From positions 2,932,548-2,968,766 of the forward strand of contig CP070746.1 in NCBI GenBank assembly GCA_020348305.1: 36,219 nucleotides of DNA, read 5' to 3'. The notes under the pieces are model-generated. The model saw only the letters and a program-made list of their open reading frames with translations, had not been told where the DNA came from and did no database searches. Shown piece after piece: positions 1-7,463 of the stretch. The translations under genes and the position numbers were made by a program. Position 1 is the first letter of the stretch, and each line of letters begins with the position of its first letter. This DNA is from Desulfobacterales bacterium. GTDB lineage: Bacteria; Desulfobacterota; Desulfobacteria; Desulfobacterales; JAHEIW01.

Positions 1-5
1 GCTTT

Positions 6-1778
6 TTAGAATTTTATTTTTGTCTTTTGAAGAGAATTGAATTTCCATTTTTTGGCCTCCGCCATTCGCACCAAAAATTGATCTGCTGGCAGGAAATCCA
101 CCAGACGCAAATCGTGCCGTTCTTTTCCTTGATTGTCCAGAAATACAACCGTAGGTACGCCTTTGACGCCATATTGGCGGAGTAGCTTTTCATGAGTCGG
201 ATTGCCTTTTCTGGTGAGATCAACTTTGACCATGATAAAGTCACGCTTTCCCTGTTTCACAATTTCAGGATCGTGAAAGGTAACTTCATCCAGCTCGCGA
301 CAGGGTGCACACCAATCGGCATAGAAATCAATGATTACCGGTTTTGCTAATCTGTTTGCCTCTTCCAATAACTTTTCTGAATAAGGCATCCAGGTCACTC
401 CGGGGCCGCGCAACACAAATGAACCGATCAGGACAGTGGCCATGATCAGCCCTGCTATGCCTGCGCCGATTTTAAGCCATTCAAACGCGCGAAACTCGGC
501 TTTTGTCCGATCAATCCATCCCAGATGCAATGCCGCTGCCAATGCCACAGCTGCCAGGACAAATATCCCGGCCGTTTCAGGCAGAACCGGTCGAATAAAA
601 TAAGCCGCCATACCCACCAGAATCCAGCCCAAAAGCTTTCGTACCCACAGCATCCACTCACCGGAACGGGGAAGTTTCTCTAATTGTCCCGAAAACAAAG
701 CCAGGAAAAAGAGGGGCAAACCCAGGCCCAGGCTTAACACAAAAAAGATGATAAACCCGATCAATGGGTTACCAATACTGGCAACCCAGGTCAGCAAACC
801 TAAAATAAACGGTCCGATACAGGCGGAGGCAACCACCCCTAAAGTCAAGCCCATGAAGACGCTGCCAAAATAGCCGGCGTACGTTTTTGAAACGGCCTGC
901 GTCAGACTGGAGGGCAGTCGTAACTCCCAGAGCCCAAAGAGACTTGTTGCAAAAAATACCAGAACAAGTGCGACGAGACCGAGCACGAAAGGGTTTTGAA
1001 GCAAGGCTCCCAGAAGCCCTCCGGTCATGGCTGCCACTACGCCAAGCACAGAATTGGTGATCGACAAGCCACCGATATAACAGGCACCGTGGATAGCCAG
1101 CTTTCCCTGACGCTGTTTGCTTTGTCCACCGAAATAGGAAACCGTAATGGGGATTAAAGGGTAGACGCATGGTGTCAGGTTCAAAGCTATTCCGCCTGCA
1201 AAGATGCCCATAAGCGTCCATATCATCGCCCAGCCCTGTATAGATCTTGACTGTTGTGGCTCGGGGACTATTTCAGAAAGGCCTGCCGGAGAACTGTCAA
1301 CAGGCAGACCTCTAGCGTGCCATTGGGGGTAACCCATGGGATCACGATAGACGCTTTTATAACCAAGTTTTACGGCCACCCGGGCCGCCGAGTCGCTGCG
1401 GACTCATGCCAACCCTGCTCAGTAAAATACGAGTGATCGTTCCTTATCCGGTCCCAAAAATTTCTCAAGAGTCCCTTTATTGCGCCAGCGTGATAACCAG
1501 GTCGGTTCAATGGGGAAATTTTTCGCACCTTTAATATGCCCGGTTCGATATTCCCATTCCTGACGGGTGTCGATGAGAAGCATCTTATCGGGATCTTTTT
1601 CGTACCGCTCCCATAATTCATCCGTGCTAATAATCCGATAGCCGCCCATCCTGGCCTCGGTCAGCATATCATTCCAGGTAGCCTCCTTTGGGGTGACGAC
1701 ACGATTCGTTTGCCAAAGGTAGCCAATGGTGATGGCTACGGCTACCAGTGCGAATAGCGCTTTTTTTGTATCTTTCAT
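6..1778 (-). CDS. Putative selenoprotein: rhodanese fused to DsbD-type thiol:disulfide transporter and thioredoxin domain
   Basis: One reading frame of 590 codons is interrupted only by two TGA codons, at 1419-1421 (residue 120) and 1404-1406 (residue 125). Read as selenocysteine they give FYUAGLAUVRS, exactly the catalytic loop of a rhodanese. Two other rhodaneses in this window have C-x4-C at the same place. Layout: N-terminal membrane anchor (about 6-24), rhodanese (about 45-160), DsbD-like membrane domain (about 185-455) with the paired intramembrane cysteines in NLTPCVYP (C204) and SACIGPF (C320), then a C-terminal thioredoxin domain with CAPC (C490, C493). The family moves electrons from cytoplasmic thioredoxin to periplasmic partners; here a periplasmic sulfurtransferase is probably built in. 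An AGGA site precedes the ATG. It lies 95 bases downstream of the ArsR-rhodanese gene, probably in the same transcript. Two independent nonsense mutations exactly at both redox positions are an unlikely alternative. Confidence 0.82.
1372..1388 (-). promoter_or_regulatory. Candidate bacterial SECIS hairpin in the rhodanese-DsbD gene
   Basis: On the minus strand GCGGCC and GGCCGT pair (five GC pairs plus one G-U) around the loop CGGGT. The loop begins 21 nucleotides after the second UGA and 36 after the first, inside the usual bacterial range of roughly 16-37. A G lies within the first two loop positions, as SelB recognition generally needs. A second small hairpin (GAGTC/GACTC) overlaps the second UGA. 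One SECIS might serve both UGAs. Folding was done by eye. Confidence 0.6.
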
Positions 1779-1873
1779 CGACGGTATTTCCTATTTTGGT
1801 TTAGAAAGTCGAATAGACTATTTTTGACTTATTAATAACATTGCTCCAATTCCGCCGTAATCCTCTGCAAGTA

Positions 1874-2551
1874 TTAAACCTCTTCGTTTACAGCGATAGG
1901 AAACCCCATTGCTCGAAAATCCTGGATTCCTTCTTCAATACGCACGGCCTTAAAACCCTTCGCGCGAAGCATCTCAACGGCTTGAATAGAAAGAACACAG
2001 TATGGACCCCGGCAATATGCCACGATTTCCCGATCGCGAGGCAAATCCGACAAGCGAAGTTGCAGCTCTTTAAGCGGGATGGAGATGGCTCCGGGGATGT
2101 GTCCAGCTTTGTATTCTTCCACCGGACGGACATCAAGAACCGTTACCGCCTCTTTCCTGACAAGTTCCAAAAGCGCTTTCCGATCCACAGCTTCCATTCC
2201 CTCTCTTCCCTCCAGGAAGCGACGTTTGATCTGCTCCACCTCTGCCAATCTGTTTTCCGCCAGCACGCGCATGGTGCGAAAGAAGTCGCAGACGGTCTGA
2301 TCGGCGAGCCGGTAAACGACAAACAATCCCTCTTTCTCAGCCTCCACCAATCGAGTGGCTCGCAGAACCTGCAGATGTTGGGAGGCATTGGCGATGGTCA
2401 AGCCTGATTCTTTAGATAAAACTTCGACTGTTCGCGGCCCCTGGCAAAGAAGGTCCAGAAGCTCCAACCGCTTGGGACTGGAAACCGCTTTTCCAATGCG
2501 TGCAAACTGCTCGTAAATCGCATTCTTAAAAAGCCGATTTGGATTTTTCAT
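1874..2551 (-). CDS. ArsR-family regulator fused to a rhodanese domain
   Basis: The 225-residue protein has an N-terminal winged-helix ArsR DNA-binding domain (about 12-100, with the recognition-helix segment around SGLTIANASQHLQVLR) and a C-terminal rhodanese domain (about 120-220) with active-site loop CRGPYC (C180, C185) and a DVRPVEEY motif. ArsR-rhodanese fusions are a known family, thought to sense sulfane sulfur or redox state through the rhodanese cysteine. It is the first gene of a two-gene unit with the seleno-rhodanese-DsbD gene and probably controls it and itself. A tandem TTGATTAA repeat lies 30 bases upstream of the start. The length and both domains are complete. Confidence 0.9.
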   Translation of the reverse strand: MKNPNRLFKNAIYEQFARIGKAVSSPKRLELLDLLCQGPRTVEVLSKESGLTIANASQHLQVLRATRLVEAEKEGLFVVYRLADQTVCDFFRTMRVLAENRLAEVEQIKRRFLEGREGMEAVDRKALLELVRKEAVTVLDVRPVEEYKAGHIPGAISIPLKELQLRLSDLPRDREIVAYCRGPYCVLSIQAVEMLRAKGFKAVRIEEGIQDFRAMGFPIAVNEEV

Positions 2552-2581
2552 TTTATAATCCTCAAGTATTCAATATATTAG

Positions 2582-2597
2582 TTGATTAATTGATTAA
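2582..2597. promoter_or_regulatory. Tandem TTGATTAA repeat, possible ArsR operator
   Basis: Two perfect adjacent copies of the 8-mer TTGATTAA lie in an AT-rich stretch just upstream of the ArsR-rhodanese start. ArsR-type repressors usually bind short AT-rich repeats overlapping their own promoter, so an autoregulatory site is plausible. Position and repetition are the only evidence. Confidence 0.35.
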
Positions 2598-2710
2598 TAA
2601 AATAGAATTATTTCATTGTCAAGAAAAAAACACTTGAAGTTAAAAGGAACTTAGAAGGTTAGGTGACAAAAAGGGCATCGAATTTATTCTAAGGATTTTG
2701 AGACCGTCCA

Positions 2711-3283
2711 TTATTCATAGTAAGCTTCCCCTTGACAGGATGTGCATGTAGGGCCATGATCCAGCGGATAAGATTCCCCACACTTCGGGCATAGTCCCGT
2801 CGGCTTACGTTGCGAGATTTTAAGGGCGCGATAAAGGCGCACACTCCGATGATTAATCAGGTTTGATGTGGCTGACAGGATTTCCTTGGCTATTTCTTCA
2901 AAAACAGGTTTTTGTCTGTTCTCAGTAGACCTGTCAAACCAACTGTTTATCAGCGGGTAATCGGCCATTCTTTCATAATTCAGCCATACGCGAACCCCAT
3001 TGAGCGTCATCCGGTCATAAGCGGTGAGCGCGAATTTGCCCCAATCGAGGATCTGTAGGAAACCATTGCCGATGGTGCAGGGAGTAAGCAGTTGGACGGC
3101 ATCCGGCAGGCAGACTACCGTTTCGGTGACTACGTTTAGATAAGGTGTAGGACCCAATTCCCGGAGCGCATTTTCAACCATGATACCGCCTAGAAGAATC
3201 CCGGGAGATCGATATCCATGAAACTCTTCCACGCGGATTAAGAAATCTTTATAGGGAATCCCGCATATGACAGACTCAGACAT
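2711..3283 (-). CDS. FmdE/FwdE-like zinc protein with C-terminal zinc ribbon
   Basis: The 190-residue protein resembles FmdE (formylmethanofuran dehydrogenase subunit E family). It has an N-terminal FHGYRSPGILLGG segment (the usual family motif is HGH-CPG-like; H22 is kept, the cysteine is replaced by serine) and a C-terminal zinc ribbon CPKC-x11-CTSC (C165, C168, C180, C183). FmdE-like proteins are common outside methanogens, often near molybdenum or thiol redox genes, and their biochemical role is mostly unknown. The start overlaps the end of the UxxU thioredoxin-like gene by 8 bases, so translation is likely coupled. The altered N-terminal motif suggests a divergent member. Methanofuran metabolism should not be assumed. 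Confidence 0.75.
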   Translation of the reverse strand: MSESVICGIPYKDFLIRVEEFHGYRSPGILLGGIMVENALRELGPTPYLNVVTETVVCLPDAVQLLTPCTIGNGFLQILDWGKFALTAYDRMTLNGVRVWLNYERMADYPLINSWFDRSTENRQKPVFEEIAKEILSATSNLINHRSVRLYRALKISQRKPTGLCPKCGESYPLDHGPTCTSCQGEAYYE

Positions 3284-3830
3284 GATGGCTTCTCTTAATA
3301 AGTCGTAATTTTTTTACGGCTGTATAGAGTTCCTTGAGCAGATCATCTCCCGTATGGTAATGGCTGCGGCTGGCCCAGCTTTTATTTATTTGATGCATCC
3401 AGCAGACTGGCGCGGGTGGAGCCTCGATCCATTCACCACCGGATTGATAGAAAAGATAGATATCCCATGCAACTTTACCATTATAATCTAAACTTTCAGC
3501 AATGGTTCTACCGGAGCGCTGATCCGGATCATAAAACTGGCGCACCCGAGAATCATTGAATATAACTGCTTTTTCTTTTGCGGTAGCCTCGGAATCACCT
3601 GGGAGCATTCGAATCCAGACGATTGTGACACTGATCTCAGCGTTTGGGAATTTTTTAATTATAGACTCGTGTACCGCCCGGGCACCTTGCTGACCTCAGC
3701 GAGGTCACATCGGGGAAAGCAAGGCGAGAAATCGAATTTTTTCTTTTTGGCTGTTGAAATGGTCTATTAGTGGTTGTAACGAATTGTTAAGTGAGTGCAA
3801 TTGAGGAGCGAAGTTGATATCCATAACCAT
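3276..3830 (-). CDS. Putative selenoprotein: thioredoxin-like protein with a UxxU active site
   Basis: From the ATG at 3828-3830 the frame is open for 185 codons except TGA at 3705-3707 (residue 42) and 3696-3698 (residue 45). With selenocysteine the centre reads FLALLSPMUPRUGQQGARAV: a beta strand, then a CxxC-equivalent redox motif at the start of a helix, as in thioredoxin folds. The rest (VTIVWIRMLPGD, FYDPDQRSG, VAWDIYLFY, CWMHQ) matches what I remember of a thioredoxin-like family annotated near mercury or arsenic genes. There is no obvious signal peptide. It lies 34 bases after the [2Fe-2S] selenoprotein and overlaps the FmdE-like gene, so it sits mid-operon. A conventional caller would start at Met75 and lose the active site. 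The Shine-Dalgarno sequence is weak, so start codon 1 or 3 is uncertain. Confidence 0.82.
3671..3685 (-). promoter_or_regulatory. Candidate bacterial SECIS hairpin in the UxxU thioredoxin-like gene
   Basis: On the minus strand GTGCC pairs with GGTAC (one G-U) around the loop CGGGC, which starts 15 nucleotides after the second UGA and 24 after the first. The loop matches those of the other two candidate selenoprotein genes. A separate perfect 7-bp hairpin, TGACCTC-GCT-GAGGTCA (3691-3707), contains both UGA codons and could add structure to the element. It was found by eye. Confidence 0.6.
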
Positions 3831-3864
3831 TTATTCCATTTGTGGTATCTTAATAGATTGAATC

Positions 3865-4101
3865 CTATTGTTTAACTTTTTCAAGTGGGTATATGCCGAC
3901 CCCACCCATAATCTCGTCCACAACCCGGCGGACATCCGGCAGACATCAACGGCCTTTGGGGTTTTTTGTAGCACATTGACAACTACCGAGTTTTTTCTCG
4001 GCCTGTATTTTTTGCATAATAAGCGAATGTCCATTTTTCCGCAAGTCATCCTCGATATCTTTTCGGGTGTATTCAAAACAGTGACAGATGAGATCGTTCA
4101 T
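3865..4101 (-). CDS. Putative selenoprotein: small [2Fe-2S]-type protein resembling the CopZ N-terminal domain
   Basis: This 78-residue gene starts at an ATG preceded by GAGGG and contains one in-frame TGA at 3946-3948 (residue 52). Read through, it has CHC (C6, C8), then SCQC (C41, C43), then NPKGRUCLPDV, with U52-C53 in place of the usual paired cysteines. The CxC...CxC...NPxGxCC pattern is that of the iron-sulfur/zinc N-terminal domain found in archaeal-type CopZ and BFD-like proteins, and selenocysteine versions at this exact position occur in my memory of deltaproteobacterial annotations. It sits 129 bases after the DoxX/MauE-like gene and 34 bases before the UxxU thioredoxin-like gene. 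Its function is probably electron transfer or metal/thiol handling. Other frames across it give no recognisable protein. Confidence 0.82.
3916..3933 (-). promoter_or_regulatory. Candidate bacterial SECIS hairpin in the [2Fe-2S] selenoprotein gene
   Basis: On the minus strand GTCCGC and GTGGAC form a 6-bp stem (one G-U) around the loop CGGGTT, starting 18 nucleotides after the UGA. This is the best stem of the three candidates and shares the CGGGY loop with both others. Confidence 0.62.
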
Positions 4102-4230
4102 ATGGTATTCCCTCGAGTTTTCGGCGTATTAACAACGACAGGAATAATAACAGATTAAGGCCGATTTGAAAGCGATTTACCTGCGCTCGTTGCTCTTCAA
4201 AGATTATTTCAGCCTAATTAAAAAATTCAA

Positions 4231-4698
4231 TTAGCTTAGGCGACCGAGGCATCCCTTTCTGACACCGCTAAATAAAAAAACCTGCACCCCCAAGATTAAA
4301 TAAATAATGTCCCGTATAAGCATCGGTTCGGCGGAAGATAAGTACCCTGCTTTCTTCACGGAAAAGCAGCCGCATTCGAATTCATGGCCCCTGATCAGGT
4401 TAACCGATAAGACGATGATAAAAGCCAATAGCATCCCATTAATGATCAGCACAGCAGACCGCGGATAAATACCGAGAATCAATGCAAGGCCGGAGATCAA
4501 CTCAATGAAGGGCAGAATAATGGCAATCAGATTGATAAAATCGTGCGGGAAGAGTTCATATCCATAAATAATTTTTGCGAAATCCGCAGGTGCAAGTATC
4601 TTATCATAACTGGCGTAAATAAAGGTTATACCCAGTATCCAGCGCGCCGCAAATTCAATCCAGCTATTTGCCAAAACGGTTTTTAGCAACTTATTCAA
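4231..4698 (-). CDS. DoxX/MauE-like membrane protein
   Basis: A hydrophobic protein of about 155 residues with four probable membrane helices, an early FAARWILGITFIYASYDKI segment, and FELISGLALILGIY-type helices, like the DoxX/MauE superfamily. A CGC pair (FECGCFS) lies in the loop before the last helix, as in MauE-like proteins that work with periplasmic thiol chemistry. I chose the TTG at 4696-4698, which overlaps the rhodanese stop and follows GAGG at good spacing. An ATG at 4737 would overlap the upstream gene by 47 bases. It probably supplies or accepts electrons for the adjacent rhodanese and selenoproteins, which is inference from context only. Confidence 0.75.
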   Translation of the reverse strand: MNKLLKTVLANSWIEFAARWILGITFIYASYDKILAPADFAKIIYGYELFPHDFINLIAIILPFIELISGLALILGIYPRSAVLIINGMLLAFIIVLSVNLIRGHEFECGCFSVKKAGYLSSAEPMLIRDIIYLILGVQVFLFSGVRKGCLGRLS

Positions 4699-5185
4699 TC
4701 GGATAATCCTCTGCTTCCCATCCCGGTAAGCCGTCAATAAAAACTTTTACATCGTTGAAACCAAAATCTAGCAGCAACTGGGCTAAGTTGTGGCTATCTT
4801 CACATGTTCGCCCGGAGCAATACGTGACAATGGGTTGATCAAGGGAATGCTTATCGATAAAGGCATTAATAAGCTCATCAAATTGTCCCAGCGGCAGAGA
4901 TACGGCGCCTGGAATGTGACCATCTTCATAATTTTCGCGGGAGCGCGCATCGACAAAAAGGGACTTGCCGATATCATAAATTTGTTTAGCAGTTTTTACG
5001 TCCTCAATTTCCAGCTTGCCGACAATAACATCATTTTTGGCTTTGGCCGTAATAACGCCCTGTGACTTGTCCCATTGGCCTATCAGCGCGATTCCTACAG
5101 GAGAAAAGTAGTTGACAATCAGTGCAAGACCAACCGATACAGCGAGCATAAGTGTAATTTTTTTAATCAGCTTTTTATTATCCAT
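4691..5185 (-). CDS. Membrane-anchored rhodanese-like sulfurtransferase
   Basis: The 164-residue protein has an N-terminal membrane helix (about 8-26) followed by one rhodanese domain facing the periplasm, with VDARSRENYEDGHIPGA and active-site loop CSGRTC (C123, C128). The family transfers sulfane sulfur through the first cysteine; the second, at +5, allows a disulfide or polysulfide step. The C-terminus WEAEDYPIE is complete. It follows the pirin gene by 20 bases and overlaps the DoxX/MauE-like gene. The C-x4-C pattern is repeated in all three rhodaneses of this block, and in the DsbD fusion both positions are UGA. Confidence 0.88.
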   Translation of the reverse strand: MDNKKLIKKITLMLAVSVGLALIVNYFSPVGIALIGQWDKSQGVITAKAKNDVIVGKLEIEDVKTAKQIYDIGKSLFVDARSRENYEDGHIPGAVSLPLGQFDELINAFIDKHSLDQPIVTYCSGRTCEDSHNLAQLLLDFGFNDVKVFIDGLPGWEAEDYPIE

Positions 5186-5205
5186 TATTTCGCTTATAAT
5201 TGAAA

Positions 5206-6069
5206 TCAGTTTTTCACGAAGGTGCCATTTCTTAAATCCGCCAAGGCCTGTTCGATTTCTTCCTGAGTGTTCATGACAAATGGACCATATCTGGTAATGG
5301 ACTCATTTAATGGCTTCCCTGAAACCAATAGAAATCGAACTGGGTTGATTGCGGCAATTGCTTTAATATAATCTCCGTCTCCAAACACGGCAAGTCGGGG
5401 TTGAGAAATTATTTTTTCTTGTTCTTCACTGTTAGCACCAAATATTCCTTCGCCTTCAAACACATAGGCAAAAACCGCATGTCCCCGTTTAACTGGATGT
5501 GAAAATGATCCATCGGGTGGGATCGTGACGTCCAGATAGGTTGGATCGGCTACGATGTCGGTGACCGGGCCGTGGACACCGTTCACTTCTCCGGCAATCA
5601 CCCTGATGTTGACGCCATCCTCCCGACGAATTTCCGATATCTGCTCTGAGGTAATATTCTGATACCGTGGTTTCATCATTTTCAGCTTCGCCGGCAGGTT
5701 TACCCACAATTGGAACCCCTTCATTTCACCTTTTTGTGGTTGGGGCATTTCCGCATGCATGATCCCGCTGCCGGACGTCATCCATTGAACATCACCTGCT
5801 CCAATACTGCCCGAATTCCCAATGCTGTCTTTATGGTTGACCACACCTTCTATCATGTAAGTCACCGTTTCTATTCCGCGATGGGGATGCATAGGAAATC
5901 CCTTGATATAATCGTCGGGATTGTTTGAACCAAAATGGTCGAAAAGTAAAAATGGATCAATATTATCAAGTTTTCTGGTGGCGATACTTCGCTTGAGCCT
6001 CACGCCAGCACCTTCCATTACTGATTGCGGTTCAATTACTTGCAGCACTTTTCTTGATTGGTGATTCAT
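5206..6069 (-). CDS. Pirin family protein
   Basis: The 287-residue bicupin has the pirin N-terminal signature: LLFDHFGSNNPDDYIKGFPMHPHRGIETVTYMIEG, seen here at about 42-75, with metal-binding histidines in HPHRGIE and a further HAEMPQ. The C-terminal cupin carries the substrate-lid region (about 190-275). Pirins bind Fe or other metals and some act as quercetinases or redox-responsive factors. The start has GAGGA at good spacing. It is 66 bases downstream of wrbA in the same orientation; pirin and WrbA together suggest a quinone or electrophile stress function. Confidence 0.9.
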   Translation of the reverse strand: MNHQSRKVLQVIEPQSVMEGAGVRLKRSIATRKLDNIDPFLLFDHFGSNNPDDYIKGFPMHPHRGIETVTYMIEGVVNHKDSIGNSGSIGAGDVQWMTSGSGIMHAEMPQPQKGEMKGFQLWVNLPAKLKMMKPRYQNITSEQISEIRREDGVNIRVIAGEVNGVHGPVTDIVADPTYLDVTIPPDGSFSHPVKRGHAVFAYVFEGEGIFGANSEEQEKIISQPRLAVFGDGDYIKAIAAINPVRFLLVSGKPLNESITRYGPFVMNTQEEIEQALADLRNGTFVKN

Positions 6070-6135
6070 AATAATATCCTCAACTGGAAGAAAAATTCTA
6101 ATATTGAAGTCTAAAACAATATCAAAATTAGATCA

Positions 6136-6747
6136 TTAACCTGCCAATTTTGAGGCAATGCTGGCCACATGCTTACCCTGAAACCGGGCCGCCTCCAATT
6201 CGTTTTCGCTTGGCATTCGGGAACCATCACCGCCGGCAATTGTAGAGGCCCCGTAAGGCGAACCTCCCGTAATCTCATCGATTCGCATCTGACCCTGGAA
6301 GGCATAGGGTAGGCCGACCACCACAAAGCCGTGATGAAGCAGGGTAACATGGAACGTAAGAATTGTCGATTCCTGTCCGCCATGCTGGGTTGCGGTACTC
6401 GTAAAGACACTCCCGACTTTTCCCACCAGAGATCCATCTGCCCAGAGTTGTCCGGTGGCATCCAAAAATTGGCGCATTTGTCCGCACATATTGCCGAAGC
6501 GGGTCGGGGTACCGAAAATAATTGCATCAGCCGTTGCCAACTCGTCCACCGTACATACCGGTACGTGCGAGAAGGCTTTCTGGGCGTCAACTGCACCCAT
6601 TTTTTCCAAAACATCCTGCGGAAGTGTTTCGGGAACGCGCCGAAGTTCAACTTCCGCTCCGTCGAGTTCTTTTACGCCTTCGGCCACAGCTTCGGCCATT
6701 TTATGAACATGTCCATATGTTGAATAATAGACCACTAACACTTTCAT
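6136..6747 (-). CDS. wrbA: NAD(P)H:quinone oxidoreductase, WrbA type
   Basis: The 203-residue flavodoxin-like protein starts [20 protein letters not shown] (FMN phosphate loop) and contains [18 protein letters not shown] and [13 protein letters not shown], the WrbA signatures that bind FMN and separate it from ordinary flavodoxins, plus a C-terminal [15 protein letters not shown]. It catalyses two-electron reduction of quinones, avoiding semiquinones. The AGGAGG ribosome site fits the start. The gene is 72 bases downstream of the MarR regulator, which probably controls it. Confidence 0.94.
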   Translation of the reverse strand: MKVLVVYYSTYGHVHKMAEAVAEGVKELDGAEVELRRVPETLPQDVLEKMGAVDAQKAFSHVPVCTVDELATADAIIFGTPTRFGNMCGQMRQFLDATGQLWADGSLVGKVGSVFTSTATQHGGQESTILTFHVTLLHHGFVVVGLPYAFQGQMRIDEITGGSPYGASTIAGGDGSRMPSENELEAARFQGKHVASIASKLAG

Positions 6748-6819
6748 GATTGTATCCTCCTATATTGAGTATTGATATCAAATTTTAGTGTAAGATTTGA
6801 TTCGGTTATTTTCGGTTAT

Positions 6820-7287
6820 TTAAGGTACTCGTTGATAATTCTCCCCTCTCAGCCCCAGTTTTTTGCACAAGTTTGCCAATGTCTCTTGTTCGGCGGCGGT
6901 AAGCACACTCATTTCATTTAAAATCACTGCGGCATGAGGCGGAAAGATTTTGCTGATGAGTTTGTTTCCCTCATCCGTTAAATGAATAATAAAAAATCGT
7001 CGGTCCGTCATATCGCGCTCGCGCCTGACAAGACCACGCTTTTCAAGGTTGTCGATGACCATTGTAATGTTGCCGCTGCTTCGTAATATTTTTTGTCCGA
7101 TATCTGTTTGGGACAGCGGCCCTAAATGATAAAGGGCTTCAAGAACACCAAACTGGCTTACAGTCAATCCTGCAGATGACAGGTGCCGGTGAATTCGGGC
7201 GGTCATAGATTCAGCGGCTCGCATCAGTTTCACATAGGTGTTTAACGCTCTCATTTCTTTTTTATCGCCCCGATATCTTTTTTCCAT
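6820..7287 (-). CDS. MarR-family transcriptional regulator
   Basis: A winged-helix MarR protein of about 155 residues. SSAGLTVSQFGVLEALYHLG, SQTDIGQKILRSSGNITMVIDNLEKRGLVRRERDMTDRRF spans helices, recognition helix and the DxR wing motif, with TAAEQETLANLCKKLG as the dimerisation end. Start choice is uncertain between ATG 7287, ATG 7254 and TTG 7299; none has a strong ribosome site. It heads the wrbA-pirin-rhodanese-selenoprotein run and is divergent from the acyl-CoA synthetase at 7464, so it may control either direction. Confidence 0.88.
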   Translation of the reverse strand: MEKRYRGDKKEMRALNTYVKLMRAAESMTARIHRHLSSAGLTVSQFGVLEALYHLGPLSQTDIGQKILRSSGNITMVIDNLEKRGLVRRERDMTDRRFFIIHLTDEGNKLISKIFPPHAAVILNEMSVLTAAEQETLANLCKKLGLRGENYQRVP

Positions 7288-7301
7288 ATTTTGCTTCAAT
7301 A

Positions 7302-7320
7302 TTAATTAGTTTAGTATTAA
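7302..7320. promoter_or_regulatory. AT-rich inverted repeat, possible MarR operator
   Basis: TTAAT and ATTAA flank a nine-base centre just upstream of the MarR start, in the divergent intergenic region. MarR repressors often bind such imperfect AT-rich palindromes near their own promoter. The evidence is position and symmetry only. Confidence 0.35.
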
Positions 7321-7463
7321 CCTAAATCAAAATATGATTCTGTCAAGATATTATGGATTGACAATTTAAGCCGTGTGAAATAACTTGGCGCAAAATTCAA
7401 ATTGCATGTGGCCTACCAGTTTATAACCCTGTCTATGCCTGCTCGGTGAGAGGGGTTTCGTTC

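Noticed and set aside
1404..1421. A frameshift or nonsense mutation splitting the rhodanese-DsbD gene into two pseudogene parts
   Set aside because: No frame change is needed, both stops are UGA, both fall exactly on redox-cysteine positions, and two neighbouring genes show the same pattern with similar hairpins.
3276..3608. A 110-residue standalone protein starting at Met75 of the UxxU gene
   Set aside because: It lacks a ribosome site, and homology-like sequence clearly continues upstream through the two UGAs.
3831..4076. An 81-residue frame on the minus strand across the [2Fe-2S] gene
   Set aside because: It is out of frame with the CxC/NPKGR-U-C protein, has no recognisable motif and lacks a ribosome site. 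It is a shadow of the selenoprotein gene.
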